NCBI GenBank assembly: GCA_018969935.1
Contig: JAGWXJ010000026.1
Span: 1-18,157, forward strand
Origin: Alphaproteobacteria bacterium
Lineage (GTDB): Bacteria > Pseudomonadota > Alphaproteobacteria > Micavibrionales > UBA1664
Length of the DNA: 18,157 nucleotides
Direction: 5' to 3'
Positions 7,485-14,123 of the stretch are shown here, piece after piece. The position numbers were made by a program, and so were the translations under genes. Under the pieces are notes generated by a model that ran no database searches, had not been told where the DNA came from, and worked only from the letters and a program-made list of their open reading frames with translations. Positions within the stretch are counted from its first letter, which is position 1. Each line of letters starts with the position of its first letter.

Positions 7485-8084
7485 TTAAAACGCTTTTTTA
7501 AGCAGTGCTTCCAGCGCCCGCCCGCGATGGGAGTATTTGTTTTTCTCCTCCATCGTCATCTCGGCATAGGTGCGCGTTTCGCCCTTGGGCATGAAAATCG
7601 GGTCATAGCCGTGCCCGTGTTCGCCGCGCATGGGCCAAACAATATCGCCTTCCACGCGGCCTTCCGCATGTTCCGTATGGCCATCGGGCCACGCCAGTAC
7701 CAGCACTGCCACAAATGCAGCTGCCGTATTATCCGTGTTGCCCATGCGCTCGTGCACAAGGTTCATGGCCTTCACGAAATCCTTTTTGGGCCCGCCCCAG
7801 CGGGCTGAATACAATCCGGGGTTCCCGCCCAGCGCGTCCACACACAAACCGCTGTCATCGGCAAGGCACGGCAGGCCGGAATGTTTGGCACCCGCAACGG
7901 CCTTGATGGTCGCATTCTCCAAAAAAGTCGTGCCGGTTTCCTCTGGCTCGGGCAAATCGACTTCGGCGGCGGAAAGCAGCTTCGTAATGCGGTTGCCCAG
8001 CATCACGCGGAATTCCTCCACCTTGCCTTTGTTATGCGTCGCCAGCACCAGCGTGCCGCCCGTGAATTTACGTGGCGCACTCAT
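7485..8084 (-). CDS. rdgB: RdgB, XTP/dITP pyrophosphatase (Ham1 family)
   Basis: Hydrolyses dITP, XTP and ITP to monophosphates in the cytoplasm, keeping deaminated purines out of DNA and RNA. The 199-aa length is typical. Motifs in order: LATHNKGKVEEF (about 14-25, substrate-binding Asn/Lys), ADDSGLCVDALGG (about 75-87, metal-binding acidic pair D76/D77), GHGYDPIF (about 157-164) and SHRGRALEAL near the end, all characteristic of Ham1. The ATG overlaps the stop of rph as ATGA (8081-8084), so the two genes are almost certainly co-transcribed and translationally coupled, with rph first. The downstream end nearly touches the convergent unknown gene, with no GC-rich terminator. Confidence 0.96.
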   Translation of the reverse strand: MSAPRKFTGGTLVLATHNKGKVEEFRVMLGNRITKLLSAAEVDLPEPEETGTTFLENATIKAVAGAKHSGLPCLADDSGLCVDALGGNPGLYSARWGGPKKDFVKAMNLVHERMGNTDNTAAAFVAVLVLAWPDGHTEHAEGRVEGDIVWPMRGEHGHGYDPIFMPKGETRTYAEMTMEEKNKYSHRGRALEALLKKAF

Positions 8085-8800
8085 TTTGCCAACGCCGCCT
8101 TTTGTGCCGTTGCCAGTTCGGCGCAGCCTTTCTTGGCCAGCGCAAGCAGCTTCAAAAGCTCTTCCTCGGTAAACGGCTCTTTCTCGGCTGTGCCCTGCAC
8201 TTCCACAATCTTGCCGGCACCGGTAATGACGAAGTTCGCATCGGTATCCGCCGCGCTGTCTTCCGTGTAATCAAGGTCCAGCACCGCCTGCCCGTTGTGA
8301 TACCCGCACGATATGGCGGATACGGAATCGATAATCGGCTCCACGGCAATAACGTTCAGTTTTTTCAGATGCGCAATCGCCTGTACCAGCGCGATGTATG
8401 AGCCCGTGATGGCCGCCGTGCGCGTACCGCCATCGGCCTGTATCACATCGCAATCTATCTTGATCTGGCGCTCGCCAAGTGCCTCAAGCTTTACAACGGC
8501 GCGCAGGGCGCGGCCAATCAGGCGCTGGATTTCCTGTGTGCGGCCCGATTGTTTGCCCTTCGCGGCCTCGCGGTCGGTACGCTGGTTGGTTGCGCGTGGC
8601 AACATGCCGTACTCGGCTGTTACCCAGCCCTTGCCGCTGCCTTTCAGCCACGAAGGGGTTTTCTCGTCCACGCTGGCCGTACAAAGCACGTGCGTGTTCC
8701 CGAATTTCACAAGGCACGAGCCTTCGGCATGCATGGATACATTTGTTTGCAGTTCCACCGCACGAAGCTGGTCTTGGGCGCGGCCTGAAGGTCTTGGCAT
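8081..8800 (-). CDS. rph: Ribonuclease PH
   Basis: A phosphorolytic 3'-5' exoribonuclease that trims tRNA 3' ends, normally a hexameric ring. With the ATG at 8800 the product is 239 aa, matching the usual 238-240. The N-terminus PRPSGRAQDQLR is the family signature. GRTQEIQRLIGRALR holds the phosphate-binding arginine, CDVIQADGGTRTAAITGSY forms the active-site core, and DSAADTDAN carries metal-binding aspartates. The ATG at 8800 is chosen because AAGGAG lies 7-8 bases upstream. An in-frame GTG at 8824 would add eight residues absent from the family. It is divergent from hrcA across a 70-bp control region and overlaps rdgB by 4 bp. Confidence 0.96.
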   Translation of the reverse strand: MPRPSGRAQDQLRAVELQTNVSMHAEGSCLVKFGNTHVLCTASVDEKTPSWLKGSGKGWVTAEYGMLPRATNQRTDREAAKGKQSGRTQEIQRLIGRALRAVVKLEALGERQIKIDCDVIQADGGTRTAAITGSYIALVQAIAHLKKLNVIAVEPIIDSVSAISCGYHNGQAVLDLDYTEDSAADTDANFVITGAGKIVEVQGTAEKEPFTEEELLKLLALAKKGCAELATAQKAALAK

Positions 8801-8834
8801 TAGGTTCTCCTTGGTTTTGGGCACTTTAACCTAA

Positions 8835-8863
8835 TTGTCAAAGGATGTGAACGCCGCTAATTT
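8835..8863 (+). promoter_or_regulatory. Promoter candidate for hrcA (leaderless geometry)
   Basis: TTGTCA (8835-8840), a 17-bp spacer, then TAATTT (8858-8863). The ATG at 8871 begins after 7 more bases, just where transcription would be expected to start. No proper Shine-Dalgarno sequence precedes that ATG. The same spacing is found before grpE and before the gene at 16228. No CIRCE-like inverted repeat is present, so self-repression by HrcA is not indicated. Confidence 0.45.
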
Positions 8864-8870
8864 ATGCGGA

Positions 8871-9899
8871 ATGATTAACGAAATGAACGCCCGCGCGCAG
8901 GAAATCTTCCGCCTCATCGTCGATGAATATCTGGCGAGTGGCGAACCCGTGGGCTCGCGCACGCTCTCGCGCATCATGGGTACGCAACTCTCGCCCGCAT
9001 CCATCCGCAACGTGATGGCCGACCTCGAGGATCTTGGCCTGCTCTATTCCCCGCACACCTCCGCAGGCCGCATGCCGACCGAGCACGGCCTCAGGTTCTT
9101 CGTGGATGCCTTGATGGAAGTAGGCCAGCTCCACGCCAACGAAAAAGCCACCATCGACAAACTCGGCAACCGCAGCAACCCCAACCTCGCCGGCATGTTC
9201 GAGGAAGCGGGCAAAATCGTATCCGGCCTGTCCGCCTGCACGGCAGTGGTTGTTACCCCCAAGCTTGACCGCGCTATCCGCCAGATCCAGTTCCTCCCGC
9301 TTGGCGAGGGTCGCACCATCGCCATCCTCGTTTTCATCGATGGCAGCGTTGAAAACCGCATCCTCAACCTCCCGCCCGATTTGCCGCAGGCAAGCCTCAT
9401 TGCGGCAGGCAACTACATCAACGCGCGCATTGCGGGCCAAACACTGGGGCTCGCCCGCGCCCGCATCCTCGATGAAATCCGTGAAAACCGCACCCAGCTC
9501 GATGCGCTAAGCACAAGGGTTGTCGAGGAAGGTCTGGCCATCCCCGATGAAACCACGGGCAATTTCTTCGTCCGCGGCACGGCAAAACTGCTGGAAGATG
9601 TAAAAGCCGTCGAAAACCTTGAGGCCATCCAGCAGCTCATCGACACGCTGGATAGGCAGGAAACCATGGCAAAACTTCTGGAAGCCGCACAGGAAGGCGA
9701 AGGCGTGCGCATCTTCATCGGCTCCGAAAACAGGCTCTTTGGCAACGCGGGCCTCTCCATGGTGGTGGCCCCTGCCCGCAATGCCCGCCAGCAAATGGTT
9801 GGCGCCGTCGGGGTTATTGGCCCCACGCGCATGAGTTACGGGCGCGTTGTGCCTATTGTCGACTACACCTCGCAAGTGATCGCCCGTCTGGTGGGCTAA
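8871..9899 (+). CDS. hrcA: HrcA, heat-inducible transcription repressor
   Basis: HrcA binds CIRCE operators and represses groESL, and in some bacteria dnaK, at normal temperature; GroEL keeps it folded. With the ATG at 8871 the product is 342 aa, within the family range. The N-terminal winged helix (about residues 5-80) carries the hallmarks GEPVGSRTLSR, SPASIRNVMADLEDLGLL and SPHTSAGRMPTEHGLRFFVD. The remainder is the GAF-like dimerisation part, with the late-region IFIGSEN and GVIGPTRMSYGRVVPIV motifs. The frame is open back to a TTG at 8835 and a GTG at 8847, but that TTG is part of the putative -35 box and family similarity begins near MNARAQEIFR. The ATG at 8883 is another option. grpE follows after 45 bp. 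Confidence 0.94.
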   Translation: MINEMNARAQEIFRLIVDEYLASGEPVGSRTLSRIMGTQLSPASIRNVMADLEDLGLLYSPHTSAGRMPTEHGLRFFVDALMEVGQLHANEKATIDKLGNRSNPNLAGMFEEAGKIVSGLSACTAVVVTPKLDRAIRQIQFLPLGEGRTIAILVFIDGSVENRILNLPPDLPQASLIAAGNYINARIAGQTLGLARARILDEIRENRTQLDALSTRVVEEGLAIPDETTGNFFVRGTAKLLEDVKAVENLEAIQQLIDTLDRQETMAKLLEAAQEGEGVRIFIGSENRLFGNAGLSMVVAPARNARQQMVGAVGVIGPTRMSYGRVVPIVDYTSQVIARLVG

Positions 9900-9908
9900 A
9901 TCCCCAAC

Positions 9909-9937
9909 TTGATTACTAAACCCATAGCGACTAAATA
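9909..9937 (+). promoter_or_regulatory. Promoter candidate for grpE (leaderless, heat-shock-like -10)
   Basis: TTGATT (9909-9914), 17-bp spacer, TAAATA (9932-9937), then 7 bases to the grpE ATG. The -10 is preceded by C, giving CTAAATA, identical to the second dnaK promoter candidate. With the preceding C the -35 reads CTTGATT, close to the CTTG core of sigma-32-type promoters. Sigma-32 use is inference from this resemblance and the gene's identity. Confidence 0.45.
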
Positions 9938-9944
9938 GTACCCC

Positions 9945-10514
9945 ATGACCGAAGCCGCAGAAAACCACACCCCGCAACCCGAAACCCCCGCGAATGACGC
10001 AGGCGCTCAAACCATTGCAGCCCTGCAAGCCGAACTGGCAGACGCGAAGGACAAAATGCTCCGCGCCTTGGCCGATGCCGAAAACACGCGCAAACGCGCC
10101 GAGCGCATGCAGCTCGATACTTCAAAATACGCCGTAACGGGCTTCGCACGCGATTTGCTGGATGTCGCCGACAACCTCCGCCGCGCCCTCGATGCCGTCC
10201 CCGCCGAACAGCGCACCTCCAACGAGGCGCTGAACAACCTGCTTCAGGGTGTGGAAGCGACCGAGCGTGTGATGCTCGCCGCCTTCGAAAAACACGGCGT
10301 TCGCAAAATCTCGCCTCACGCAGGTGTATTTGATCCCAACGTCCATGAAGTGATGTTCGAGGCCGAGGTAGCAGGCAAACGCGCGGGCGAGATCATTCAG
10401 CTCGTTGAATCAGGCTACATGATTGCCGATAGGCTCCTCCGTCCCGCCCGCGTGGGCGTTGCCAAAGGCGATTCCAGCATGCCTTCCGCCCGCTCGCTGG
10501 ACGAATCGGTGTAA
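9945..10514 (+). CDS. grpE: GrpE, nucleotide exchange factor of DnaK
   Basis: GrpE is a dimer that releases ADP from DnaK and so resets the Hsp70 cycle. The product is 189 aa. A Gln/Glu/Ala-rich start leads into a long coiled-coil helix with the family motif NTRKRAERM (about 46-54), then FARDLLDVADNLRRAL. The C-terminal beta domain holds FDPNVHEVMF and the highly conserved GYMIADRLLRPARVGVAKG. No Shine-Dalgarno sequence precedes the ATG at 9945 and the promoter candidate ends 7 bases before it, pointing to a leaderless mRNA in addition to any read-through from hrcA. It is separated from dnaK by a porin gene and ribA. Confidence 0.96.
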   Translation: MTEAAENHTPQPETPANDAGAQTIAALQAELADAKDKMLRALADAENTRKRAERMQLDTSKYAVTGFARDLLDVADNLRRALDAVPAEQRTSNEALNNLLQGVEATERVMLAAFEKHGVRKISPHAGVFDPNVHEVMFEAEVAGKRAGEIIQLVESGYMIADRLLRPARVGVAKGDSSMPSARSLDESV

Positions 10515-10592
10515 GCCCACTTGCGGTAACTGGCCAAATTCCGCGAATCTTTTTAGTACTGGAATCTATAAACACTCCGTTCGGGGGATTCC

Positions 10593-11303
10593 ATGTCACG
10601 CTACCTTCTTGCAGCCAGCCTTTTAGCCCTTCTCGCCTCGCCAGCTATGGCCCAGCAGGTCACCGTCCGTGCGGATGGGAATGTCACCTCCGACTACCGC
10701 GTGCGCGGCATCTCAAGGTCCGATGAAGGCCCGTCCGCCCAAGGCACCATCGCAATCGAACATATAAGCGGCCTGCATGGCGGCGCAAAAGCCTCCTACG
10801 TTGACCTGAATATGGATGATGACGCCGATGTCGAAGGCGTGTTGTTCGGCGGCTACAAAGGCAACTACGACGGCATCGATTACGATGCCACCGTGTCCTA
10901 TACAGGCTACCCCGGCGCCAATGATGACGACCTTGATTACTGGGAATTTGAAATCACGGGCGGCTATGACTTCGATGTGTTTTACGCAAGCCTCACATGG
11001 GCCATCTCGCCCGATTACATCAACGGCTCGGGCGCATCGCTCTATTACGGCAGCGATATTACCGTCCCGCTGATGGACCAATGGTCCGCCAAAGGCCACC
11101 TAGGCTTCCAGTTTGTCGGCGAGGAAGGCCCGTATGTGCAATCCAACGTCACCGACTGGTCGGCAGGCATCTGGTACAACTGGATGGATTACGATGTTGA
11201 TTTCGGCCTGCAATACGTCGACACCAACCTCGATGACAACGAGTGCGTGGAACAATGCGGCTCGCGCGCAATCCTCAGCGCATCCAAAGGCTTTAGCTGG
11301 TAA
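10593..11303 (+). CDS. TorF-family putative outer-membrane porin
   Basis: The 236-aa product begins with a clear signal peptide ending AMA-Q after residue 20. The mature protein fits the TorF/TIGR02001 family: an early NVTSDYRVRGISRSDEGPSAQGTI block, then alternating aromatic/Gly strands with acidic loops and a terminal Phe-Ser-Trp, the aromatic end typical of barrel proteins sorted by BAM. Two cysteines close to the C-terminus (CVEQC) could form a loop disulfide. GGGGGA (10583-10588) gives a good ribosome site for the ATG at 10593. The only AT-rich -10-like sequence, TATAAA at 10567-10572, has no convincing -35. Its stop overlaps the convergent ribA stop region by 11 bp. Substrate unknown; porin activity is inferred from the family name. 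Confidence 0.82.
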   Translation: MSRYLLAASLLALLASPAMAQQVTVRADGNVTSDYRVRGISRSDEGPSAQGTIAIEHISGLHGGAKASYVDLNMDDDADVEGVLFGGYKGNYDGIDYDATVSYTGYPGANDDDLDYWEFEITGGYDFDVFYASLTWAISPDYINGSGASLYYGSDITVPLMDQWSAKGHLGFQFVGEEGPYVQSNVTDWSAGIWYNWMDYDVDFGLQYVDTNLDDNECVEQCGSRAILSASKGFSW

Positions 11304-11889
11304 ACACCAGTTGGTGCCCCATGCGTTTGGCTTTGGTTTTCAGGTAGGCTTTATTATGCGGGTTGGGCGGTATGACAATCGGTACGCGCACGACCTCGAA
11401 GCCGAAGTACTCTAAACTCGCAACCTTGTCGGGGTTGTTTGTCAGCAGCCGCACGCTGCCCTTGATATCCAGCGCATTCAGCATCTCGGCCGCTACATCG
11501 TATTCGCGCATGTCAACGGATTGGCCAATCGCGATATTGGCATCCACCGTGTCGTACCCATCATCCTGAAACTGGTAAGCCCTGATTTTGTTGACAAGGC
11601 CAATCCCCCGCCCCTCTTGGCGCAGGTACAAAACAGCCCCGCGCCCCTCGGCCACAATACGGCGCATGGCCTCCTGTAGCTGCGGCCCGCAATCGCAACG
11701 CAGGGATCCGAAAACATCGCCCGTCATGCACTCCGAATGCACGCGCACCATAACATCGCTGGCATTGGCAACATCCCCGTGCACAAGGGCAAAATGCTCT
11801 TTGCCGTCCGCAAAGCCGCCAAATCCGACAATTTTGAAATCGCCATAAGGCGTCGGCAGCTCTGCCTGTGTTGCAATGTAAGTTGTCAT
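11293..11889 (-). CDS. ribA: GTP cyclohydrolase II (riboflavin synthesis), stand-alone RibA
   Basis: Opens the imidazole ring of GTP, giving the pyrimidine precursor of riboflavin together with formate and pyrophosphate. The 198-aa length equals that of single-domain RibA; there is no fused RibB domain. LPTPYGDF at the N-terminus matches the family. The zinc ligands are the cysteines of HSECMTGDVFGSLRCDC, the QEGRGIGL motif forms the active site, and LLTNNPDKV lies near the end. The ATG at 11889 is preferred over a TTG at 11922 because family similarity starts just after it, although its ribosome site is weak. It is transcribed away from dnaK and runs into the porin gene tail to tail. I see no FMN riboswitch upstream. 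Confidence 0.93.
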   Translation of the reverse strand: MTTYIATQAELPTPYGDFKIVGFGGFADGKEHFALVHGDVANASDVMVRVHSECMTGDVFGSLRCDCGPQLQEAMRRIVAEGRGAVLYLRQEGRGIGLVNKIRAYQFQDDGYDTVDANIAIGQSVDMREYDVAAEMLNALDIKGSVRLLTNNPDKVASLEYFGFEVVRVPIVIPPNPHNKAYLKTKAKRMGHQLVFTS

Positions 11890-11908
11890 AGCGTGGCACA
11901 ATAGGCGC

Positions 11909-11937
11909 TTGACAGGGAACAAGATATAGGATTTAAT
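11909..11937 (+). promoter_or_regulatory. dnaK promoter candidate P1 (sigma-70 type)
   Basis: TTGACA (11909-11914), a 17-bp spacer and TTTAAT (11932-11937). The -35 is perfect and the -10 matches 4 of 6. The expected start near 11944 would give a leader of about 150 nt before dnaK. It lies just upstream of the divergent ribA gene. Confidence 0.5.
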
Positions 11938-11975
11938 TCTTATATAAGGTTTTGTTTAGAACCTTTCTCCCGTTG

Positions 11976-12004
11976 TTGACGTACACGGCTTGGGCGCCTA
12001 AATA
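11976..12004 (+). promoter_or_regulatory. dnaK promoter candidate P2 (heat-shock-like)
   Basis: TTGACG (11976-11981), a 17-bp spacer and TAAATA (11999-12004), preceded by CC. The -10 is the same CTAAATA as in the grpE promoter candidate. The start would fall near 12011, giving a leader of about 85 nt that begins just before an AAAGCC/GGCTTT inverted repeat (12014-12027). P1 plus P2 would fit a basal plus heat-induced arrangement, which is common for dnaK; this is inference. Confidence 0.45.
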
Positions 12005-12071
12005 ACAGGGTTCAAAGCCAAGGCTTTAACAACGGAAAACCCGTGACTGGCGCCATCAAGGGCCCACGGAT

Positions 12072-12088
12072 TTTGCTTATGAAGGAGA
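12072..12088 (+). promoter_or_regulatory. Possible ROSE-like RNA thermometer hairpin over the dnaK ribosome site
   Basis: In the dnaK leader, TTTGCTT (12072-12078) can fold on a 3-nt loop (ATG, 12079-12081) against AAGGAGA (12082-12088), which is the dnaK Shine-Dalgarno sequence. Pairs are U-A, U-A, C-G, a G.G mismatch, U-A, U.G, U-A. A UUGCU strand facing AGGA across a G.G pair is the hallmark of the ROSE thermometer's last hairpin, known in alphaproteobacterial small heat-shock mRNAs. The stem is short and weak, as expected for a thermometer, but that also makes chance possible. Confidence 0.35.
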
Positions 12089-12095
12089 TAGTACT

Positions 12096-14012
12096 ATGAG
12101 CGGTAAAATCATCGGTATCGACCTCGGGACCACCAACAGCTGCGTGGCCCTCATGGAAGGCGATAAACCCAAAGTCATCGAAAACTCGGAAGGCGCGCGC
12201 ACCACGCCCTCTATCATCGCATTCACCAAGGATGGCGAACGTCTGGTAGGCCAGCCCGCCAAACGTCAGGCCGTCACAAACCCTGACAAAACGCTCTACG
12301 GCATCAAGCGCCTTATCGGCCGCCGCTTCGAAGACCCCGAAGTACAGAAGATGGCCAAGCTCGCCCCGTTCAAAATCATCAAGGGCGACAACGGCGACGC
12401 GTGGGTGGAAATTGACGGCGAGAAATACGCCCCCGCCCAAATCTCCGCCATGGTCCTCAAGAAAATGAAGGAAACGGCTGAAAGCCACTTGGGCGAGAAA
12501 ATCGACAAGGCGGTCATCACCGTGCCTGCCTACTTCAACGATAGCCAGCGTCAGGCCACCAAGGATGCCGGCAAAATCGCGGGCCTCGAAGTCCTTCGTA
12601 TTATCAACGAACCGACGGCAGCGGCCCTCGCCTACGGCCTCGATAAGAAAAACCACGGCACGATTGCCGTCTACGACTTGGGCGGCGGTACCTTCGATAT
12701 CTCCATCCTCGAAATCGGCGATGGCGTGTTTGAAGTCAAAGCCACCAACGGCGATACGTTCCTGGGCGGTGAAGACTTCGACAACCGCATCATCGACTTC
12801 CTGGCCGATGAATTCAAACGCGAGCAAGGCATCGATCTGCGTTCCGATAAAATGGCCCTCCAGCGCCTGAAGGAAGCCGCTGAAAAAGCCAAAATCGAAC
12901 TTTCAAGCGCCGTCCAGACGGAAGTGAACCTGCCGTTCATCACCGCCGACGCTTCAGGCCCTAAACACCTGAACGTGAAAGTCACGCGCGCGAAGTACGA
13001 AAGCCTCGTCGAGGATCTTGTCAAACGCACGGTCGAGCCCTGCAAGGCCGCCCTGCGCGATGCAGGCGTAAAAGCTTCGGAAATCGATGAAGTCGTGCTC
13101 GTGGGCGGTATGACCCGCATGCCCAAAATCATCGAAACCGTAAAACAGTTCTTCGGTAAGGAACCGCACAAGGGCGTAAACCCCGATGAAGTCGTGGCCG
13201 ATGGCGCCGCCGTTCAGGGTGGTGTTCTGCGCGGCGACGTGAAGGACGTTCTGCTCCTCGACGTAACCCCCCTTTCGCTGGGTATCGAAACGCTGGGCGG
13301 CGTGTTCACCCGCCTCATCGAGCGCAACACGACCATCCCGACCAAAAAATCGCAGGTGTTCTCGACAGCCGAAGACAATCAGAACGCTGTCACCATCCGC
13401 GTCTTTCAGGGTGAGCGCGAAATGGCCGCCGATAACAAGGCGCTCGGCCAGTTTGACCTCATGGGCATTCCGCCTGCCCCGCGCGGCATGCCGCAAATCG
13501 AAGTCACGTTCGACATCGATGCAAACGGTATCGTAAACGTATCCGCCAAGGACAAAGCCACGAATAAGGAACAGACAATTCGTATTCAGGCTTCCGGCGG
13601 TCTGTCCGATGCCGAAGTTGAAAAGATGGTCAAGGAAGCGGCAGCAAACGCTGACGAAGACAAAAAACGCCGCGAGGCGGTCGAGGCCAAAAATCAGGCC
13701 GAGGGTCTTATCCACGCAACCGAAAAATCCCTCAAGGATTTCGAAGGCAAGGTCGAAGCCGATCTGAAAAAACAGATCGAGGACGCAATCGCCGACCTCA
13801 AGGCAGCCCTGCCCATCGAAACGGCCGATGTCATCAAGGACAAAACCAACAAGCTCGCTGAAGTTTCGATGAAGCTTGGCGAGATGGCCTACCGCAAGGC
13901 GCAGGAAGAAGCCGCAGGCGTCCAGCCCGAAGCCGGCAAGGCGGAAGGCAAACCCGATGACGTAGTTGACGCCGATTACACCGACGTCGATGACGGTAAA
14001 ACCAAACACTAA
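12096..14012 (+). CDS. dnaK: DnaK, Hsp70 chaperone
   Basis: The cytoplasmic ATP-dependent Hsp70 chaperone, 638 aa, full length. The nucleotide-binding domain has IIGIDLGTTNSCVA at the start (phosphate-1 loop), VPAYFNDSQRQATKDAGKIAG, INEPTAAALAYG, and YDLGGGTFDISILEIGDGVFEV (phosphate-2). The interdomain linker is the hydrophobic DVLLLDVTPLSLG. The substrate-binding domain contains NTTIPTKKSQVFSTAEDNQ and VNVSAKDKATNKEQ, and is followed by the helical lid and a tail ending in an acidic DVDADYTDVDDGK-like segment. AAGGAGAT lies 7-8 bases before the ATG at 12096, a strong ribosome site that may be masked by a thermometer hairpin. A 206-bp control region precedes it. Its usual partner dnaJ comes second downstream, after a small extra J-domain gene. 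Confidence 0.98.
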   Translation: MSGKIIGIDLGTTNSCVALMEGDKPKVIENSEGARTTPSIIAFTKDGERLVGQPAKRQAVTNPDKTLYGIKRLIGRRFEDPEVQKMAKLAPFKIIKGDNGDAWVEIDGEKYAPAQISAMVLKKMKETAESHLGEKIDKAVITVPAYFNDSQRQATKDAGKIAGLEVLRIINEPTAAALAYGLDKKNHGTIAVYDLGGGTFDISILEIGDGVFEVKATNGDTFLGGEDFDNRIIDFLADEFKREQGIDLRSDKMALQRLKEAAEKAKIELSSAVQTEVNLPFITADASGPKHLNVKVTRAKYESLVEDLVKRTVEPCKAALRDAGVKASEIDEVVLVGGMTRMPKIIETVKQFFGKEPHKGVNPDEVVADGAAVQGGVLRGDVKDVLLLDVTPLSLGIETLGGVFTRLIERNTTIPTKKSQVFSTAEDNQNAVTIRVFQGEREMAADNKALGQFDLMGIPPAPRGMPQIEVTFDIDANGIVNVSAKDKATNKEQTIRIQASGGLSDAEVEKMVKEAAANADEDKKRREAVEAKNQAEGLIHATEKSLKDFEGKVEADLKKQIEDAIADLKAALPIETADVIKDKTNKLAEVSMKLGEMAYRKAQEEAAGVQPEAGKAEGKPDDVVDADYTDVDDGKTKH

Positions 14013-14022
14013 GGCTTAAGGC

Positions 14023-14055
14023 TTCCTTCCGGTTCCAAAAAGGGGCCGGAAGGAA
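14023..14055 (+). other. Long stable hairpin after dnaK
   Basis: TTCCTTCCGG (14023-14032) pairs perfectly with CCGGAAGGAA (14046-14055). The inner TTCC/GGGG (14033-14036 with 14042-14045) adds two G.U and two C-G pairs, giving about a 14-bp stem with an AAAAA loop. No U-tract follows, so it is not a classical intrinsic terminator. It more likely protects the dnaK mRNA 3' end, or dampens read-through into the J-domain gene and dnaJ. Confidence 0.6.
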
Positions 14056-14058
14056 CCG

Positions 14059-14076
14059 TTTGGCACAGTCATTGCA
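14059..14076 (+). promoter_or_regulatory. Sigma-54 (RpoN) promoter candidate for the J-domain gene
   Basis: TTTGGCAC (14059-14066), five bases, then TTGCA (14072-14076). The invariant GG (14062-14063) and GC (14074-14075) are exactly 10 bases apart, as required for the -24/-12 elements, and TGGCAC-N5-TTGCA matches the consensus throughout. The start would be near 14087, in front of a GGAGAGGA ribosome site and the ATG at 14124. It lies in a noncoding gap, just after the dnaK hairpin. No enhancer-binding protein gene is in the window. Confidence 0.55.
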
Positions 14077-14123
14077 TTTGGTAATCCCAGCACCCATATG
14101 GGGTGGAGAGGATAAGTAAAGCG

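Noticed and set aside
7473..7500. AT-rich inverted repeat between the orphan gene and rdgB
   Set aside because: Mostly A-T pairs with a 3-nt loop, not stable enough for a terminator.
8801..8824. Upstream GTG start for rph
   Set aside because: It would translate through the AAGGAG ribosome site and add eight residues not seen in RNase PH.
12954..14009. 351-codon open frame on the minus strand
   Set aside because: Antisense shadow of dnaK, with no ribosome site or recognisable domain.
14093..14102. 10-bp palindrome CCCATATGGG near the predicted sigma-54 start
   Set aside because: Too short to be significant alone; many are expected by chance.
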